A stretch of 35,710 bases of DNA, taken from Bacilli bacterium (lineage in GTDB: Bacteria; Bacillota_I; Bacilli_A; RFN20; CAG-826). The stretch is from the NCBI GenBank assembly GCA_017635465.1, contig JAGBLL010000114.1:1-35710 (forward strand), written 5' to 3'. Made by a program: the position numbers and the translations under genes. Under the pieces are notes generated by a model. That model worked only from the letters and a program-made list of their open reading frames with translations, made no database searches and was not told the origin of the DNA. Numbering within the stretch: position 1 is the first letter of the stretch; every line of letters begins with the position of its first letter. Below are positions 6,055 through 14,931 of the stretch, in pieces.

Positions 6055-7134
6055 TTACTTATTTAGATAGTATTTGAAGCAGTCTGCGGTGAATCTATTG
6101 TCCACCATTTTGTCCTTGCTAATGAGGAAATCTCTATTGGCATTAAGCACTGTGATGAAGCCTTTTTCGAAGTCGTCATACATGGCTTTTATTAGGCTAC
6201 TAGAGTCGTATGGACGGGTTGGTTCAATCTTATCAGAGACGAAAACGAGCTTTTCAAGCCACCCCATTTTCTTTCTCCCTGTTGTGTGATACTTAATCGC
6301 ATCTAATATTTCATCATCATGGACTCCAAAAGTGTCTCTTGCCACCATCGCTCCTAAAAATTGATGGTAAGCATAAGCACCGATATCAAGATATCCAGGA
6401 TAAAATTCTTTCATTAATCTTAAAGATTCTTCATCGTTAATCCCTTTAGCGATGTCATGAAGAATACCAGCAACATAAGCCTTAGAGAAATTTAATCCAT
6501 GATGCTTAGCGAGTTCATAAGCGGTATGGGCAACAGATTTAGAATGTCTGAAGCGGCTTTCTTTAAGCATTGGTTTGATTTTCTTAATGAAATATAATTC
6601 GTTATCTTCAATATATTTAATGACGTCTTCTTGTAAATATGCACTTCTAAGTTCTCTAATGTCACTAGATGAAACATCCATTATCGGACCCGAAACCGCG
6701 ATCATATGGTATTTATCCACGTTGACTTCATTAAGCTCGTATTTTGGCCTTTCATAATAGATTATTTGGGTATTTTTAGCGATTTCTTCTGGCTTTGCCC
6801 ATTCATGGAAGGCATTAACTTGGTCTTGGCCAATTAAAAAATACAATTTATCGTTTGGATATTTCTTTTTGAAATAGGCCACTGTTTGATAACTTCTTGG
6901 TTGTTCTTCTTGATCAAGTTCAAAAGTATCGACACTGAAATTGGGATAATCTTTAATCGCTAACTTCACCATCGCTAATTTGTGGTCTTGATTAATAGAT
7001 GAACTTTTCCAAATAGCGACTTTCGCGGGTACGAAAATGACTTCACCACCATATTTTTTCTGCGCCATTAAGGCCATATTAATATGTCCAAGGTGAATTG
7101 GATCAAAACCACCACCGAAAATAATCTTATTCAT
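6055..7134 (-). CDS. nadD: Fused nicotinate-nucleotide adenylyltransferase (NadD) and YqeK-type HD hydrolase
   Basis: A 359-residue two-domain protein. Residues 1 to about 185 are NadD, which adenylylates nicotinate mononucleotide for NAD synthesis: IIFGGGFDPIHLGHINMA is the nucleotidyltransferase GxFDPxHxGH motif and DVSSSDIRELRSA the ISSTxIR-like motif. From about 190 an HD-domain hydrolase begins: FRHSKSVAHTAYELAKHHGL and AGILHDIAKG carry its metal-binding His and HD pair. This part matches YqeK, a diadenosine tetraphosphatase. In Bacillus these are two genes; the fusion is known from mycoplasmas. It overlaps yhbY by one base. Confidence 0.92.
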   Translation of the reverse strand: MNKIIFGGGFDPIHLGHINMALMAQKKYGGEVIFVPAKVAIWKSSSINQDHKLAMVKLAIKDYPNFSVDTFELDQEEQPRSYQTVAYFKKKYPNDKLYFLIGQDQVNAFHEWAKPEEIAKNTQIIYYERPKYELNEVNVDKYHMIAVSGPIMDVSSSDIRELRSAYLQEDVIKYIEDNELYFIKKIKPMLKESRFRHSKSVAHTAYELAKHHGLNFSKAYVAGILHDIAKGINDEESLRLMKEFYPGYLDIGAYAYHQFLGAMVARDTFGVHDDEILDAIKYHTTGRKKMGWLEKLVFVSDKIEPTRPYDSSSLIKAMYDDFEKGFITVLNANRDFLISKDKMVDNRFTADCFKYYLNK

Positions 7135-7421
7135 TAAATCTTAATCTTTGGATTCTCTTTATTCCTACGGAATAATATAATAACTCTACCCATCACATGG
7201 ACGAGTTCAGCGTTTAATTTATTAGAAATATCAATCGCTACTTCCATCACTGGTAAGGTACAACCTTTCATGACATCAATTTTAATTAATTCATGAGCGG
7301 TAAGCGCTTTATCGAGCATGGATAAAAGAGTTTCTGAAATATCATTTTTACCAATTTGGTAACGGATAGTTAATGTTGAGGCTAACGCTTTTAAATCGCG
7401 TTTTTGTTTTGGCGTTAACAT
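7134..7421 (-). CDS. yhbY: CRM-domain RNA-binding protein (YhbY/YqeI family)
   Basis: A 95-residue single-domain protein. LTPKQKRDLKALASTLTIRY, then QIGKNDISETLLSMLDKAL and ELIKIDVMKGC are the family's conserved blocks; the usual GKxG turn is read here as QIGKND. CRM-domain proteins of this type bind pre-ribosomal particles and are linked to large-subunit assembly. It lies between yqeH and nadD, the same neighbours as in Bacillus, so a role in ribosome maturation is the best inference. Confidence 0.88.
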   Translation of the reverse strand: MLTPKQKRDLKALASTLTIRYQIGKNDISETLLSMLDKALTAHELIKIDVMKGCTLPVMEVAIDISNKLNAELVHVMGRVIILFRRNKENPKIKI

Positions 7422-7422
7422 A

Positions 7423-8574
7423 TTATCTAATCTTCGCTAAGCTTTCTTTTAAGGCGATGCCTTTTGGTAAACGGACACGAATTACTTGGCCTTGAGCGAT
7501 AAATGATAACCAGCCTAAGCCTTCAATAGAGATATCGTGCCATTTTTTATCGTTTTCCATGGTGTATTCAAACATATCATAATCTAAGAAACTAATTAAT
7601 CTTTCAGAAACTGGTCTCACACTACGGCGAATATTGTTTTCATTGATGAAATCATCAAGTTTCTTGTTTAGGACTTTCTTTGTTTCCACTGCTTCTGCAC
7701 AATAGAAACGATAATATGTGGCTTTGCCTTTGATAATTTCAAAAGCGGCTAATGAACCAACAACAAGAGCTTCACCAGCGTTTAATAAACGATTGGCGAT
7801 TTTGACATCTTTCTTAGGAGTGATTAGTTTCACAACTTCTTTTTCTAATCTTCCTTGTGCGGATGTTGTTTGAGAAATACCTGGTAATTCATAGAAAAAT
7901 GAAGAACGAGATAATGGAATTTCTAAAACACTGACGCTTGTGCCTGGATAAGTAACTGTCTTAATTTGACGGTTGGTCTTATTTTCATAGCCTTTCATCG
8001 CTTTGTTGATAAGTGATGTCTTACCAGAAGTAAGATTACCAATCATATAAACGTCATGGCCTTTTCTAGCCACGTTCATGGCGTTAATTAATTCTTTAGG
8101 GTCAAACTTATTAGAATTAGCGGTACTTGTACTAACTAGTCTAATGGTATTTGGCTTAATGTCATAAGCTTGGAATCTTTCTCTTAAGTAATTGATTAAA
8201 GAGTCATCTTTAACACTGGATGGGAATAAGTCCCTCTTAGTACCTACGACTGTTAAACTTAGTTTCTTAACTTTATCAGCAATTTCTTTATTTAATGTGC
8301 CGTTAAATGAGAACAAATCAACGACCCAGATGATGTATGCGTCTGTAGCAAAAGCATCATCAAGTATTTTTAATACTTCTTGATCAACTTTTTGTTCAAG
8401 TTCACTATTGTTAAATGCTTTCATTGTTTCAAAGCACTTATCGCAATAGATAATTTGAATTGGTGTTGCGCGGTGCAATGATTCAGGAAGGATGTATCCT
8501 TTTTCATTTTCGTCTTCACATTGTAAGATCGCACCACAGTGATAGCAACGAAGCACTCTACTTAGTTTGCCCAT
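7423..8574 (-). CDS. yqeH: Ribosome biogenesis GTPase YqeH (circularly permuted)
   Basis: A 383-residue circularly permuted GTPase needed for 30S subunit assembly. An N-terminal zinc finger (LRCYHCGAILQ then IYCDKCFE) comes first. The G-motifs follow in permuted order: G4 as GTKRDLF near 112-118, G1 as GNLTSGKTSLINK near 178, and G3 as YELPGIS near 229. The Asp of the usual DTPG G3 motif is Glu here and G1 has TSGKT where NVGKS is common, both mild departures. A C-terminal domain follows. The 3' end of yqeG overlaps its start by 17 bases. In Bacillus aroE lies next to yqeH; it is absent here. Confidence 0.92.
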   Translation of the reverse strand: MGKLSRVLRCYHCGAILQCEDENEKGYILPESLHRATPIQIIYCDKCFETMKAFNNSELEQKVDQEVLKILDDAFATDAYIIWVVDLFSFNGTLNKEIADKVKKLSLTVVGTKRDLFPSSVKDDSLINYLRERFQAYDIKPNTIRLVSTSTANSNKFDPKELINAMNVARKGHDVYMIGNLTSGKTSLINKAMKGYENKTNRQIKTVTYPGTSVSVLEIPLSRSSFFYELPGISQTTSAQGRLEKEVVKLITPKKDVKIANRLLNAGEALVVGSLAAFEIIKGKATYYRFYCAEAVETKKVLNKKLDDFINENNIRRSVRPVSERLISFLDYDMFEYTMENDKKWHDISIEGLGWLSFIAQGQVIRVRLPKGIALKESLAKIR

Positions 8575-9094
8575 ATTTTGTTCTCCAGTCCGGCAATTTG
8601 CCTTTTTTCTTTAGATGTTTTCTGATCGGTCTATCAAATAGACGATTGATGTGTGTTGTCCATTGATCTTCTTTGACAATCTTTTCCGTTAATATGACGC
8701 GTATATGTGCGCCTTTAGCGGCTAGAACGTCTGTAATCATTTGATCCCCGACGAGCATTGTTTCTTCTGGAGTGTAATTATTTTCTTTGAGAAACTTCTT
8801 AATCTTTCCAGAAAATGGTTTTCTTGCGGAATTAATGCAAGGTAAGCCGATGTTACTAGCATATGTCTTCACGCGCTTACCGCGATTATTAGAAACAATA
8901 ACGACTTTAAGCCCTGTCTCTAATAAAGTTTTCACAAGATCGACCGCTCTTTGGGTTGGGACATTTAAGCGATAACTGTCCAATGTATTATCTAAATCCA
9001 CTAGAAGTAGATTTACACCCTGACCTTTATAGAAATCAGCGGGGATTTCATATATCGATGTAGCGTGAGCAAACGGGATGAATTTCTTGAACAT
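8558..9094 (-). CDS. yqeG: HAD-superfamily phosphatase YqeG
   Basis: A 178-residue HAD hydrolase of the YqeG (subfamily IIIA) type. LLLVDLDNTLDSYRL carries the DxDxT nucleophile motif, VVIVSNNRG is motif II, and MLVGDQMITDVLAAKGAH the metal-binding GDQxxTD motif. The physiological substrate of the family is not settled. It is the first gene of the yqeG-yqeH-yhbY-nadD operon. The ATG has no clear ribosome binding site; AAGGT lies 16 bases upstream, too far for a normal one, and a TATTAT box lies 14 bases before the ATG, so the leader may be very short. Confidence 0.88.
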   Translation of the reverse strand: MFKKFIPFAHATSIYEIPADFYKGQGVNLLLVDLDNTLDSYRLNVPTQRAVDLVKTLLETGLKVVIVSNNRGKRVKTYASNIGLPCINSARKPFSGKIKKFLKENNYTPEETMLVGDQMITDVLAAKGAHIRVILTEKIVKEDQWTTHINRLFDRPIRKHLKKKGKLPDWRTKYGQTK

Positions 9095-9133
9095 ATTTAT
9101 CTAAATAAATAATACCTTAAAAGTGGTCTAATA

Positions 9134-9160
9134 TGTGAGAAATAATTTATCTTTCTCACA
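9134..9160. promoter_or_regulatory. Perfect 9-base inverted repeat upstream of yqeG
   Basis: TGTGAGAAA (9134-9142) and TTTCTCACA (9152-9160) are exact inverted copies with a nine-base A+T spacer. The element lies 40 bases before the yqeG start, in the only gap of this operon, and is not followed by a U-tract on either strand. It may be an operator or a leader hairpin; the binding protein is unknown. Confidence 0.5.
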
Positions 9161-9183
9161 AACTAATCATTATTAAGATATAG

Positions 9184-9209
9184 AAAAAGGCACTCATTTC
9201 GAATGCCTT
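9184..9209 (-). terminator. Terminator of parE-parC
   Basis: On -, AAGGCATTC pairs with GAGTGCCTT (one G-U pair) around GAAAT and runs into TTTTTC. It lies 75 bases after the parC stop. The 75 bases between hold nothing recognisable. Confidence 0.8.
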
Positions 9210-9283
9210 ATACATTTTTAAGTTATGATATATAACTATGTTATATGTTTTACTAATTAATTACTAATAACTTACTAGTAGAA

Positions 9284-11920
9284 TTAATCATCCAAATCAT
9301 CAAAAATGGATATTTGTTCAAAGCCTTCTTTGGTTTTTTCTTCTGTAACTGGGTCTTTTTCTTCGCTTTCTTCACTATCATTAAGATCTTCCGCTGATAG
9401 TTCTTCAGGGTCTTTTTCTTTAACCACGATTGGATGAGAAACAGTCTTTTTATTAATGATTTCAATCTCTGTATCGATGACATTATCAATTTCCGTTTTA
9501 GCAGGAATCTCGATATTCTTTTTCGCATATTTTGCTAAATCTGAGAGATAGAATTCGTTTAAATCAAAGGTGAAATATTCATTCGTATTTAAGAATAGAT
9601 TTATTTTTAATAAATCTGCTTTAGTGTTGAGCTTAAAGGCGCTGACAACACGATGGATATCGCTCTTAAAGCATGGCATCACTTGGGTCACTCTACCTAA
9701 ACGTTGTGTGAGATTGACGTGAGCGTTATCAAAGATACGATAATGGCCTTTATCGGTAAATAAGATGACTTTATTCTTTTCTTCTTCATCAAAAGCGATT
9801 AACGCTACTGCGTTATTCTTGCCTAAACTACCGATTGATTTCACACCACCAGCTTTGCTAGAAAGGACTGTTAATTCGTTTTCATTGAAGTATGAAACGT
9901 TACCATTACTTGTTAAAACAAGTAAATTGCTGTTGCCAGTGAGTATTTCTACACTGACAACTTCATCCCCGTTTAATAAGCGCATATTACGCGTTGGGCG
10001 GGAGCGTTTTCCTTGTTCTATATTATTTAATGGCATACGTTTGATTTGGCCAAATTTGGTCAAAATGCCTAAATAAATGTCATCTCTAAAGTCACTAACG
10101 GCGATACCTTTAATGATCTTTTCACCAGAATTAAGAGTGGAGAAAGCATTCAAATGGGTGCCTTCATCTTTCCATCTATTTTCTGTCATTTTATGAACAG
10201 GAACGCAGATGTAATTGCCCTGATTTGTGAAACAAATCAAATAGTCAGTTGTATTAACTAAACCTTGAGCGACAAGTTCATCACCGTCTTTAAGGCCAGG
10301 AAGAGGATTATCGCCACTACTACGATACGATTTAATTGTGGATCTTTTTAAATAACCATCACGAGTTAAGGCAATCATCACATCATCTTTAGCGATTAAT
10401 TCACGCTTATCAATTGGGGCGATTTCTTCTTTTTCTTGAATAACTGTACGTCTATCATCCCCATATTTATCAGCGATAGCCTTAAGTTCTCTCACTAAAA
10501 CTCTATTGAGTTTGTTTTCATCTTCTAAGATACCTTTTAAGATTTCGATATCTTTTAAAAGTTGGACTTTTTCGTTTTCTAAAGTGACCTCATCAGTGTG
10601 AGATAACTTATATAATGGCATGGTAACGATTGCTTCAGCTTGTTCGTTTGAGAAGCCATATCTGTTCATTAAGTTAACTTTAGAATCCGCTTTATCTTTA
10701 CTGCGTTTGATGATTTCTACGACTTCATTGATGTTTAAAGAAGCTTGGATTAAACCTTCAACGATGTGTAATCTTGCTTGATATCTATCTAGGTCAAATC
10801 TAGATTTTCTTGTTACAACATCCACTTGGTGAGCAATATATGCATCAACATAAGTAAGTAAATTTAAAGTCTTAGGACGACCATTAACAATCGCCACCAT
10901 ATTAGTGCTGTAACTTGAAACTAAACCAGTTTTGTTATTTAAGTATTGTAAAAGTAATTCGACTTTTGCGTCTTTTTTACAATCAATAACGATTCTGATG
11001 CCTTTCCAGTCAGATTCATCACGCACTTCTAAAAGGCCATCTACGGCTTTAGAATGGATGATTTTATCGATTTCAAACACTAATTGGTTCTTTTGCGTTT
11101 TGTATGGGATTTCAGTAATAACGATTTGTTGATTGTCCTTATTTTGGACAATTTCTTCTTTAGAGGCGATCTCAATACGGCCTCTACCAGTTAAATAAAT
11201 GCTCTTTAAGCCTTCACTTTCATAGATGATACCACCACCTGGGAAGTCAGGACCTAAAACGAACTGCATTAAATCTTCTACTGTTGCAGTTTTATGGCCA
11301 ATGCGGTAAATGACCGCATCGATGATTTCTCTAAGGTTATGAGGTGGAATTTCTGTGGCCATACCAACAGCGATACCTTCTGTACCATTAGCGAATAAGT
11401 TAGGAAATCTAGCAGGTAAAATTGTTGGTTCGAATTCTGTGTCATCGAAGTTTAACTGCATGTCAACAGTCTTTTTATCAATTTCTCTGACTAATTCATT
11501 AGAAATTTCACTTAATCTTGATTCGGTATAACGATAAGCCGCTGGTGAATCGCCATCGATAGAACCGTTATTTCCTTGGAAGTCAATTAATGGATATCTG
11601 ATCTTCCAATCTTGGCTCATTCTCGCTAAAGCTTCATAGATTGATATATCACCATGTGGGTGGAAAGTACCCATAACCGCACCAACGGTATGAGCGCATT
11701 TTCTTGTTGGCTTATTAAAGACGTTGTTGTTCTTAAACATCGTGAAAATGATACGTCTTTGAACTGGTTTTAAGCCATCTCTTACATCAGGAATAGCTCT
11801 ATCTTGAATGACGTATTTAGCATATGTTGCGTAGCGGTCACCCATCACTTCTTCCATCGATTGAATGGAGATATTTTCAACGTAATTTTCTTCGACTAAG
11901 TCAATCTTTTTTCTAGCCAT
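9284..11920 (-). CDS. parC: DNA topoisomerase IV subunit A
   Basis: The cutting subunit of topoisomerase IV, which decatenates daughter chromosomes. The breakage-reunion domain has the QRDR motif HPHGDISIYEALARM (residues 87-101) and the catalytic Tyr in AAYRYTESRL. GNNGSIDGD is the ParC form (GyrA has GNFGS), the GyrA box QRRGGKG is absent, and the gene pairs with parE beside plsY, so this is ParC rather than GyrA. A six-bladed beta-pinwheel domain (about 500-820) follows, then an acidic disordered tail ending in QISIFDDLDD. At 878 residues it is longer than the usual 800 because of this tail. Residue 92 is Ile where Ser is usual. It starts three bases after parE. Confidence 0.93.
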   Translation of the reverse strand: MARKKIDLVEENYVENISIQSMEEVMGDRYATYAKYVIQDRAIPDVRDGLKPVQRRIIFTMFKNNNVFNKPTRKCAHTVGAVMGTFHPHGDISIYEALARMSQDWKIRYPLIDFQGNNGSIDGDSPAAYRYTESRLSEISNELVREIDKKTVDMQLNFDDTEFEPTILPARFPNLFANGTEGIAVGMATEIPPHNLREIIDAVIYRIGHKTATVEDLMQFVLGPDFPGGGIIYESEGLKSIYLTGRGRIEIASKEEIVQNKDNQQIVITEIPYKTQKNQLVFEIDKIIHSKAVDGLLEVRDESDWKGIRIVIDCKKDAKVELLLQYLNNKTGLVSSYSTNMVAIVNGRPKTLNLLTYVDAYIAHQVDVVTRKSRFDLDRYQARLHIVEGLIQASLNINEVVEIIKRSKDKADSKVNLMNRYGFSNEQAEAIVTMPLYKLSHTDEVTLENEKVQLLKDIEILKGILEDENKLNRVLVRELKAIADKYGDDRRTVIQEKEEIAPIDKRELIAKDDVMIALTRDGYLKRSTIKSYRSSGDNPLPGLKDGDELVAQGLVNTTDYLICFTNQGNYICVPVHKMTENRWKDEGTHLNAFSTLNSGEKIIKGIAVSDFRDDIYLGILTKFGQIKRMPLNNIEQGKRSRPTRNMRLLNGDEVVSVEILTGNSNLLVLTSNGNVSYFNENELTVLSSKAGGVKSIGSLGKNNAVALIAFDEEEKNKVILFTDKGHYRIFDNAHVNLTQRLGRVTQVMPCFKSDIHRVVSAFKLNTKADLLKINLFLNTNEYFTFDLNEFYLSDLAKYAKKNIEIPAKTEIDNVIDTEIEIINKKTVSHPIVVKEKDPEELSAEDLNDSEESEEKDPVTEEKTKEGFEQISIFDDLDD

Positions 11921-11923
11921 AAA

Positions 11924-13867
11924 TTACTTGACCTCCTTGATGAAAGTATCAATCTTATTAAAGTCGACATTTTCTTCAACCCACGCTCTTCTGATACCAG
12001 CATCACGTCCCATTAAGACATTGACACGCTTTTCAGCAAGAATTGGATCATCAATCTCAACTTGTAACAATAATCTAGTTCTTGGATCCATTGTTGTTTC
12101 TTTTAATTGGATAGCGTCCATTTCACCAAGACCTTTATAACGGGAGACTTTATAGCCACCACCGACAATTTTCTTTGCTTTTTCTAATCCTTCGTCATCC
12201 CAAGCGTATTCTTGAACGACTTTTTTGCCATCTTCCTTATAAACACGATATAAAGGAGGAACAGCAATAAAGATGTGACCAGATGTGATTAATTGACGCA
12301 TATAATGGTAGAAAAACGTTAATAATAACGTTTGGATATGCGCACCATCGGTATCAGCATCGGTCATGATGATGATTTTGCCGTATTTTATATCTTCAAT
12401 ATCGAAGCTTTGTCCAAAACCCGCACCAATGGTATTAATAATGGTTGCGATTTCTTCATTATGAACTAATCTATCGATAGAAATTGAGTCTGTATTTAAT
12501 GGTTTACCTCTAAGAGGTAAGATGGCTTGATGTAATCTATCTCTGCCTTTCTTAGCGGTACCACCAGCGGAATCACCTTCAACGATAAAAAGCTCGTTTT
12601 TAGCGTAGTCTTTAGACTGCGCTGGGGTCAATTTGTCACTTAAAATGATCTCTTGTTTAGGTTTTTTGTTACTTCTAGCCTCTTCTTTTGCTTTTCTAGC
12701 GGCTAATCTAGCGGTTTGAGAAGCAACACATTTATTGATCAAATTAATAGCAAACTCTTTGTTTTCGAGTAAGTAATAAGTAAACTTATTAAAGATAAAA
12801 TTGGAGACGACAGAAACCGCTTGTGGAGTGCCTAATTTACCTTTTGTTTGGCCTTCAAATTCCAGTAAAGTTTCTGGGATTTTTAAAGAAACAACCGCGG
12901 TTAAACCTTCTCTAATATCACTACCCTCAAGCTTTTTACCTTTGGCAAGTTTATAAGTTTCCGCGAAATCATTAACGGCTTTAGTAATACCCGCTCTAAA
13001 ACCAGTTTCATGGGTACCACCATCTCTTGTTCTTACGTTATTAACGTAAGAGAAGATTGTTTCGTTATAGTCTTCGTTACAATATTGAAGAGCGATTTCA
13101 ATATCAATTTGTGTTTCACTATCGGTATCAGAGAAGCTGATGACATCGCTTAACGGATTCTTATTGCTGTTGACGTTATTGATGTACTCCACTAAGCCGT
13201 TTTCATATAAAAAGTTTTGACTTTGTCCTGTTTTTTCATCATTTAAGACAAATTCAACGCCTTTCATTAAGAAGGCACTTTCTTGTAAGTGAGATGAGAT
13301 GATATCCCATTTAAATTCCACTGTAGAGAAGATAGTTGCATCTGGCTTAAATCTCACATATGTACCATGTTTCTTACATGTACCGACGATTTCTAAAGGC
13401 GTGACAAGTTGACCACCATTTTCGAATTTCAAATGGTAGATATTACCGTTTTGATAGACATTGATGTCTATCCATTCGCTTAAAGCGTTGGTGACAGAAG
13501 CACCAACACCATGTAAACCAGCAGCGGATTTATAAACAGCATTATTAAATTTACCACCAGCGTGAAGCTCAGTGAAAACAACTTCGACCGCAGGTCGACC
13601 TGTCTCTTTGTTAATACCGACTGGAATGCCACGACCTTCATCTAAAACAGATATTGAACCATCTTTATGCATGGTAACAATGATCTTTTTACCATATCCT
13701 GATAAAGCTTCATCGACTGCGTTATCAACTACTTCCCACACTAAATGATGTAAACCAGCACTATTTGTGGAGCCGATATACATAGCAGGTCTTTTTCTGA
13801 CGCCTTCGAGGCCCTTCATGACATGAATATCATCGGCCGTATATGTTGTTTTTTTAATATCTGACAC
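11924..13867 (-). CDS. parE: DNA topoisomerase IV subunit B
   Basis: The ATPase subunit of topoisomerase IV. The GHKL domain has VVDNAVDEALSGYG, DEGRGIPVGINKETG and AGLHGVGASVTNALSEW; the transducer and TOPRIM domains follow, with LFIVEGDSAGGTAKKGRDR, PLRGKPLN and MTDADTDGAHIQ. The GTG at 13867 is chosen as start because AAAGGG lies eight bases upstream, giving 647 residues. A TTG at 13885 is also in frame and lies only six bases after a TATAAT (13892-13897), so a longer leaderless form is possible. parC follows after three bases. The divergent plsY matches the Bacillus and Staphylococcus arrangement. Confidence 0.93.
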   Translation of the reverse strand: MSDIKKTTYTADDIHVMKGLEGVRKRPAMYIGSTNSAGLHHLVWEVVDNAVDEALSGYGKKIIVTMHKDGSISVLDEGRGIPVGINKETGRPAVEVVFTELHAGGKFNNAVYKSAAGLHGVGASVTNALSEWIDINVYQNGNIYHLKFENGGQLVTPLEIVGTCKKHGTYVRFKPDATIFSTVEFKWDIISSHLQESAFLMKGVEFVLNDEKTGQSQNFLYENGLVEYINNVNSNKNPLSDVISFSDTDSETQIDIEIALQYCNEDYNETIFSYVNNVRTRDGGTHETGFRAGITKAVNDFAETYKLAKGKKLEGSDIREGLTAVVSLKIPETLLEFEGQTKGKLGTPQAVSVVSNFIFNKFTYYLLENKEFAINLINKCVASQTARLAARKAKEEARSNKKPKQEIILSDKLTPAQSKDYAKNELFIVEGDSAGGTAKKGRDRLHQAILPLRGKPLNTDSISIDRLVHNEEIATIINTIGAGFGQSFDIEDIKYGKIIIMTDADTDGAHIQTLLLTFFYHYMRQLITSGHIFIAVPPLYRVYKEDGKKVVQEYAWDDEGLEKAKKIVGGGYKVSRYKGLGEMDAIQLKETTMDPRTRLLLQVEIDDPILAEKRVNVLMGRDAGIRRAWVEENVDFNKIDTFIKEVK

Positions 13868-13908
13868 TATATTTACCCTTTGCAAGACTTAATTATATAC
13901 AAATTAAG

Positions 13909-13936
13909 TTGCAAATATAAAGCATTTTAGTAGAAT
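13909..13936 (+). promoter_or_regulatory. plsY promoter in the parE-plsY divergent region
   Basis: TTGCAA (13909-13914) and TAGAAT (13931-13936) are separated by 16 bases. The plsY ribosome binding site (AGGAG) and ATG follow at normal distance. The divergent parE promoter has its -10 TATAAT at 13892-13897 on -, without a good -35 box. Confidence 0.6.
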
Positions 13937-13964
13937 AAATAAGTACGATTAGGAGTTAAAAAAT

Positions 13965-14750
13965 ATGAATATATTTGTAAATATATTGGTTCCCTTCATT
14001 TGTTTAGCAATCGGTTACCTAATGGGTAGCGCTAACATCTCTATTCCATTAGGAAAATTAAAATTTAAGCAAGATCCTCGTGAATATGGTTCTCATAATC
14101 CAGGCGCCACTAACTGTGGACGTTTATGGGGAAAGAAATATTTCCTCATTGTCTTCTTCTTTGATGTTTTTAAGACCATTTCACCTTTATATATTTGTTG
14201 GGCTATTCTCACTTTTGTGCCATTTAACGGTCAACATTTACTTCCAACAGCCCAAGAAATGTATCGCGGACTCAACAGTGACTATTTAATTCAATGGCCA
14301 GTTTATTGGATGGCGGCGTTAGGCTCAATGCTTGGTGGTATTTTCCCATGTTTCATTGGCTTTAAAGGTGGTAAAGCTGCCTCTTGTATGGTGGGAATTA
14401 CCTTGACATCATCTTGGCTTTTTGGTGTTATCGGTGCCCTTTCTTATTTCACAGTTTTAAAGAAATCTAAATATGTTTCCTTATCTTCCATTGTTACTTC
14501 TTGGATTAACGCTACTGTGACTTGGGTATGGGCAATTCTTCTCTTATTAAAAGTCTTCCCAGGTGATAAATATTGGATGTTCTTTGTTAACTGGGGACCA
14601 ATGCTTTACCTCAATTATGTCTACGCAATTTTAATGACAATAATCGCTGTTGTTTTGACCATCAGACACCGCACAAATATTGGTAGAATCAAGGACGGAA
14701 CTGAAAGAAAAGTCACTTGGGTTGATGGTAAAAAGGCAGTAAAAGATTAG
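13965..14750 (+). CDS. plsY: Glycerol-3-phosphate acyltransferase PlsY
   Basis: A polytopic membrane enzyme that moves an acyl group from acyl-phosphate to glycerol 3-phosphate, the first step of phospholipid synthesis. IGYLMGSANISIPLGKL near the N-terminus and EYGSHNPGATNCGRLWG are motifs 1 and 2; GGIFPCFIGFKGGKAAS near residue 125 corresponds to motif 3, where Gly-Gly replaces the usual Gly-His and KAAS the usual KGVAT. At 261 residues it is longer than the typical 200, with an extra loop after the second motif (about 85-110). About six hydrophobic helices are visible. AGGAG lies before the ATG. It is transcribed away from parE. Confidence 0.92.
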   Translation: MNIFVNILVPFICLAIGYLMGSANISIPLGKLKFKQDPREYGSHNPGATNCGRLWGKKYFLIVFFFDVFKTISPLYICWAILTFVPFNGQHLLPTAQEMYRGLNSDYLIQWPVYWMAALGSMLGGIFPCFIGFKGGKAASCMVGITLTSSWLFGVIGALSYFTVLKKSKYVSLSSIVTSWINATVTWVWAILLLLKVFPGDKYWMFFVNWGPMLYLNYVYAILMTIIAVVLTIRHRTNIGRIKDGTERKVTWVDGKKAVKD

Positions 14751-14779
14751 TAGTTTTAATAACTTTGTTATTATAGATA

Positions 14780-14808
14780 AAAAGCACTCTTGACTGAGTG
14801 CTTTTATA
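14780..14808 (+). terminator. Terminator of plsY
   Basis: GCACTC (14784-14789) pairs with GAGTGC (14796-14801) around TTGACT, with A's before and TTTTAT after, extending the stem. It starts 30 bases after the plsY stop. Bases 14809-14931 hold no supported feature. Confidence 0.88.
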
Positions 14809-14931
14809 TTGCTCTAAAATGATGCCTTTATTACTATGGAATATAGAGGTGATATAAGAAATAAACAAGGCTAGTATTTTCGTAATAAAGAAGGAACAAA
14901 TTCTCCTCATAATAATTGGAATAAGCGGCCT

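Noticed and set aside
13868-13885. TTG start for parE, six residues longer
   Set aside because: GTG at 13867 has AAAGGG at good distance. The TTG would need leaderless translation from a rare start codon; kept only as an alternative.
14713-14910. Possible 65-residue protein on - opposite the end of plsY
   Set aside because: It runs through the plsY terminator and its 3' end, and lacks a ribosome binding site and a family.
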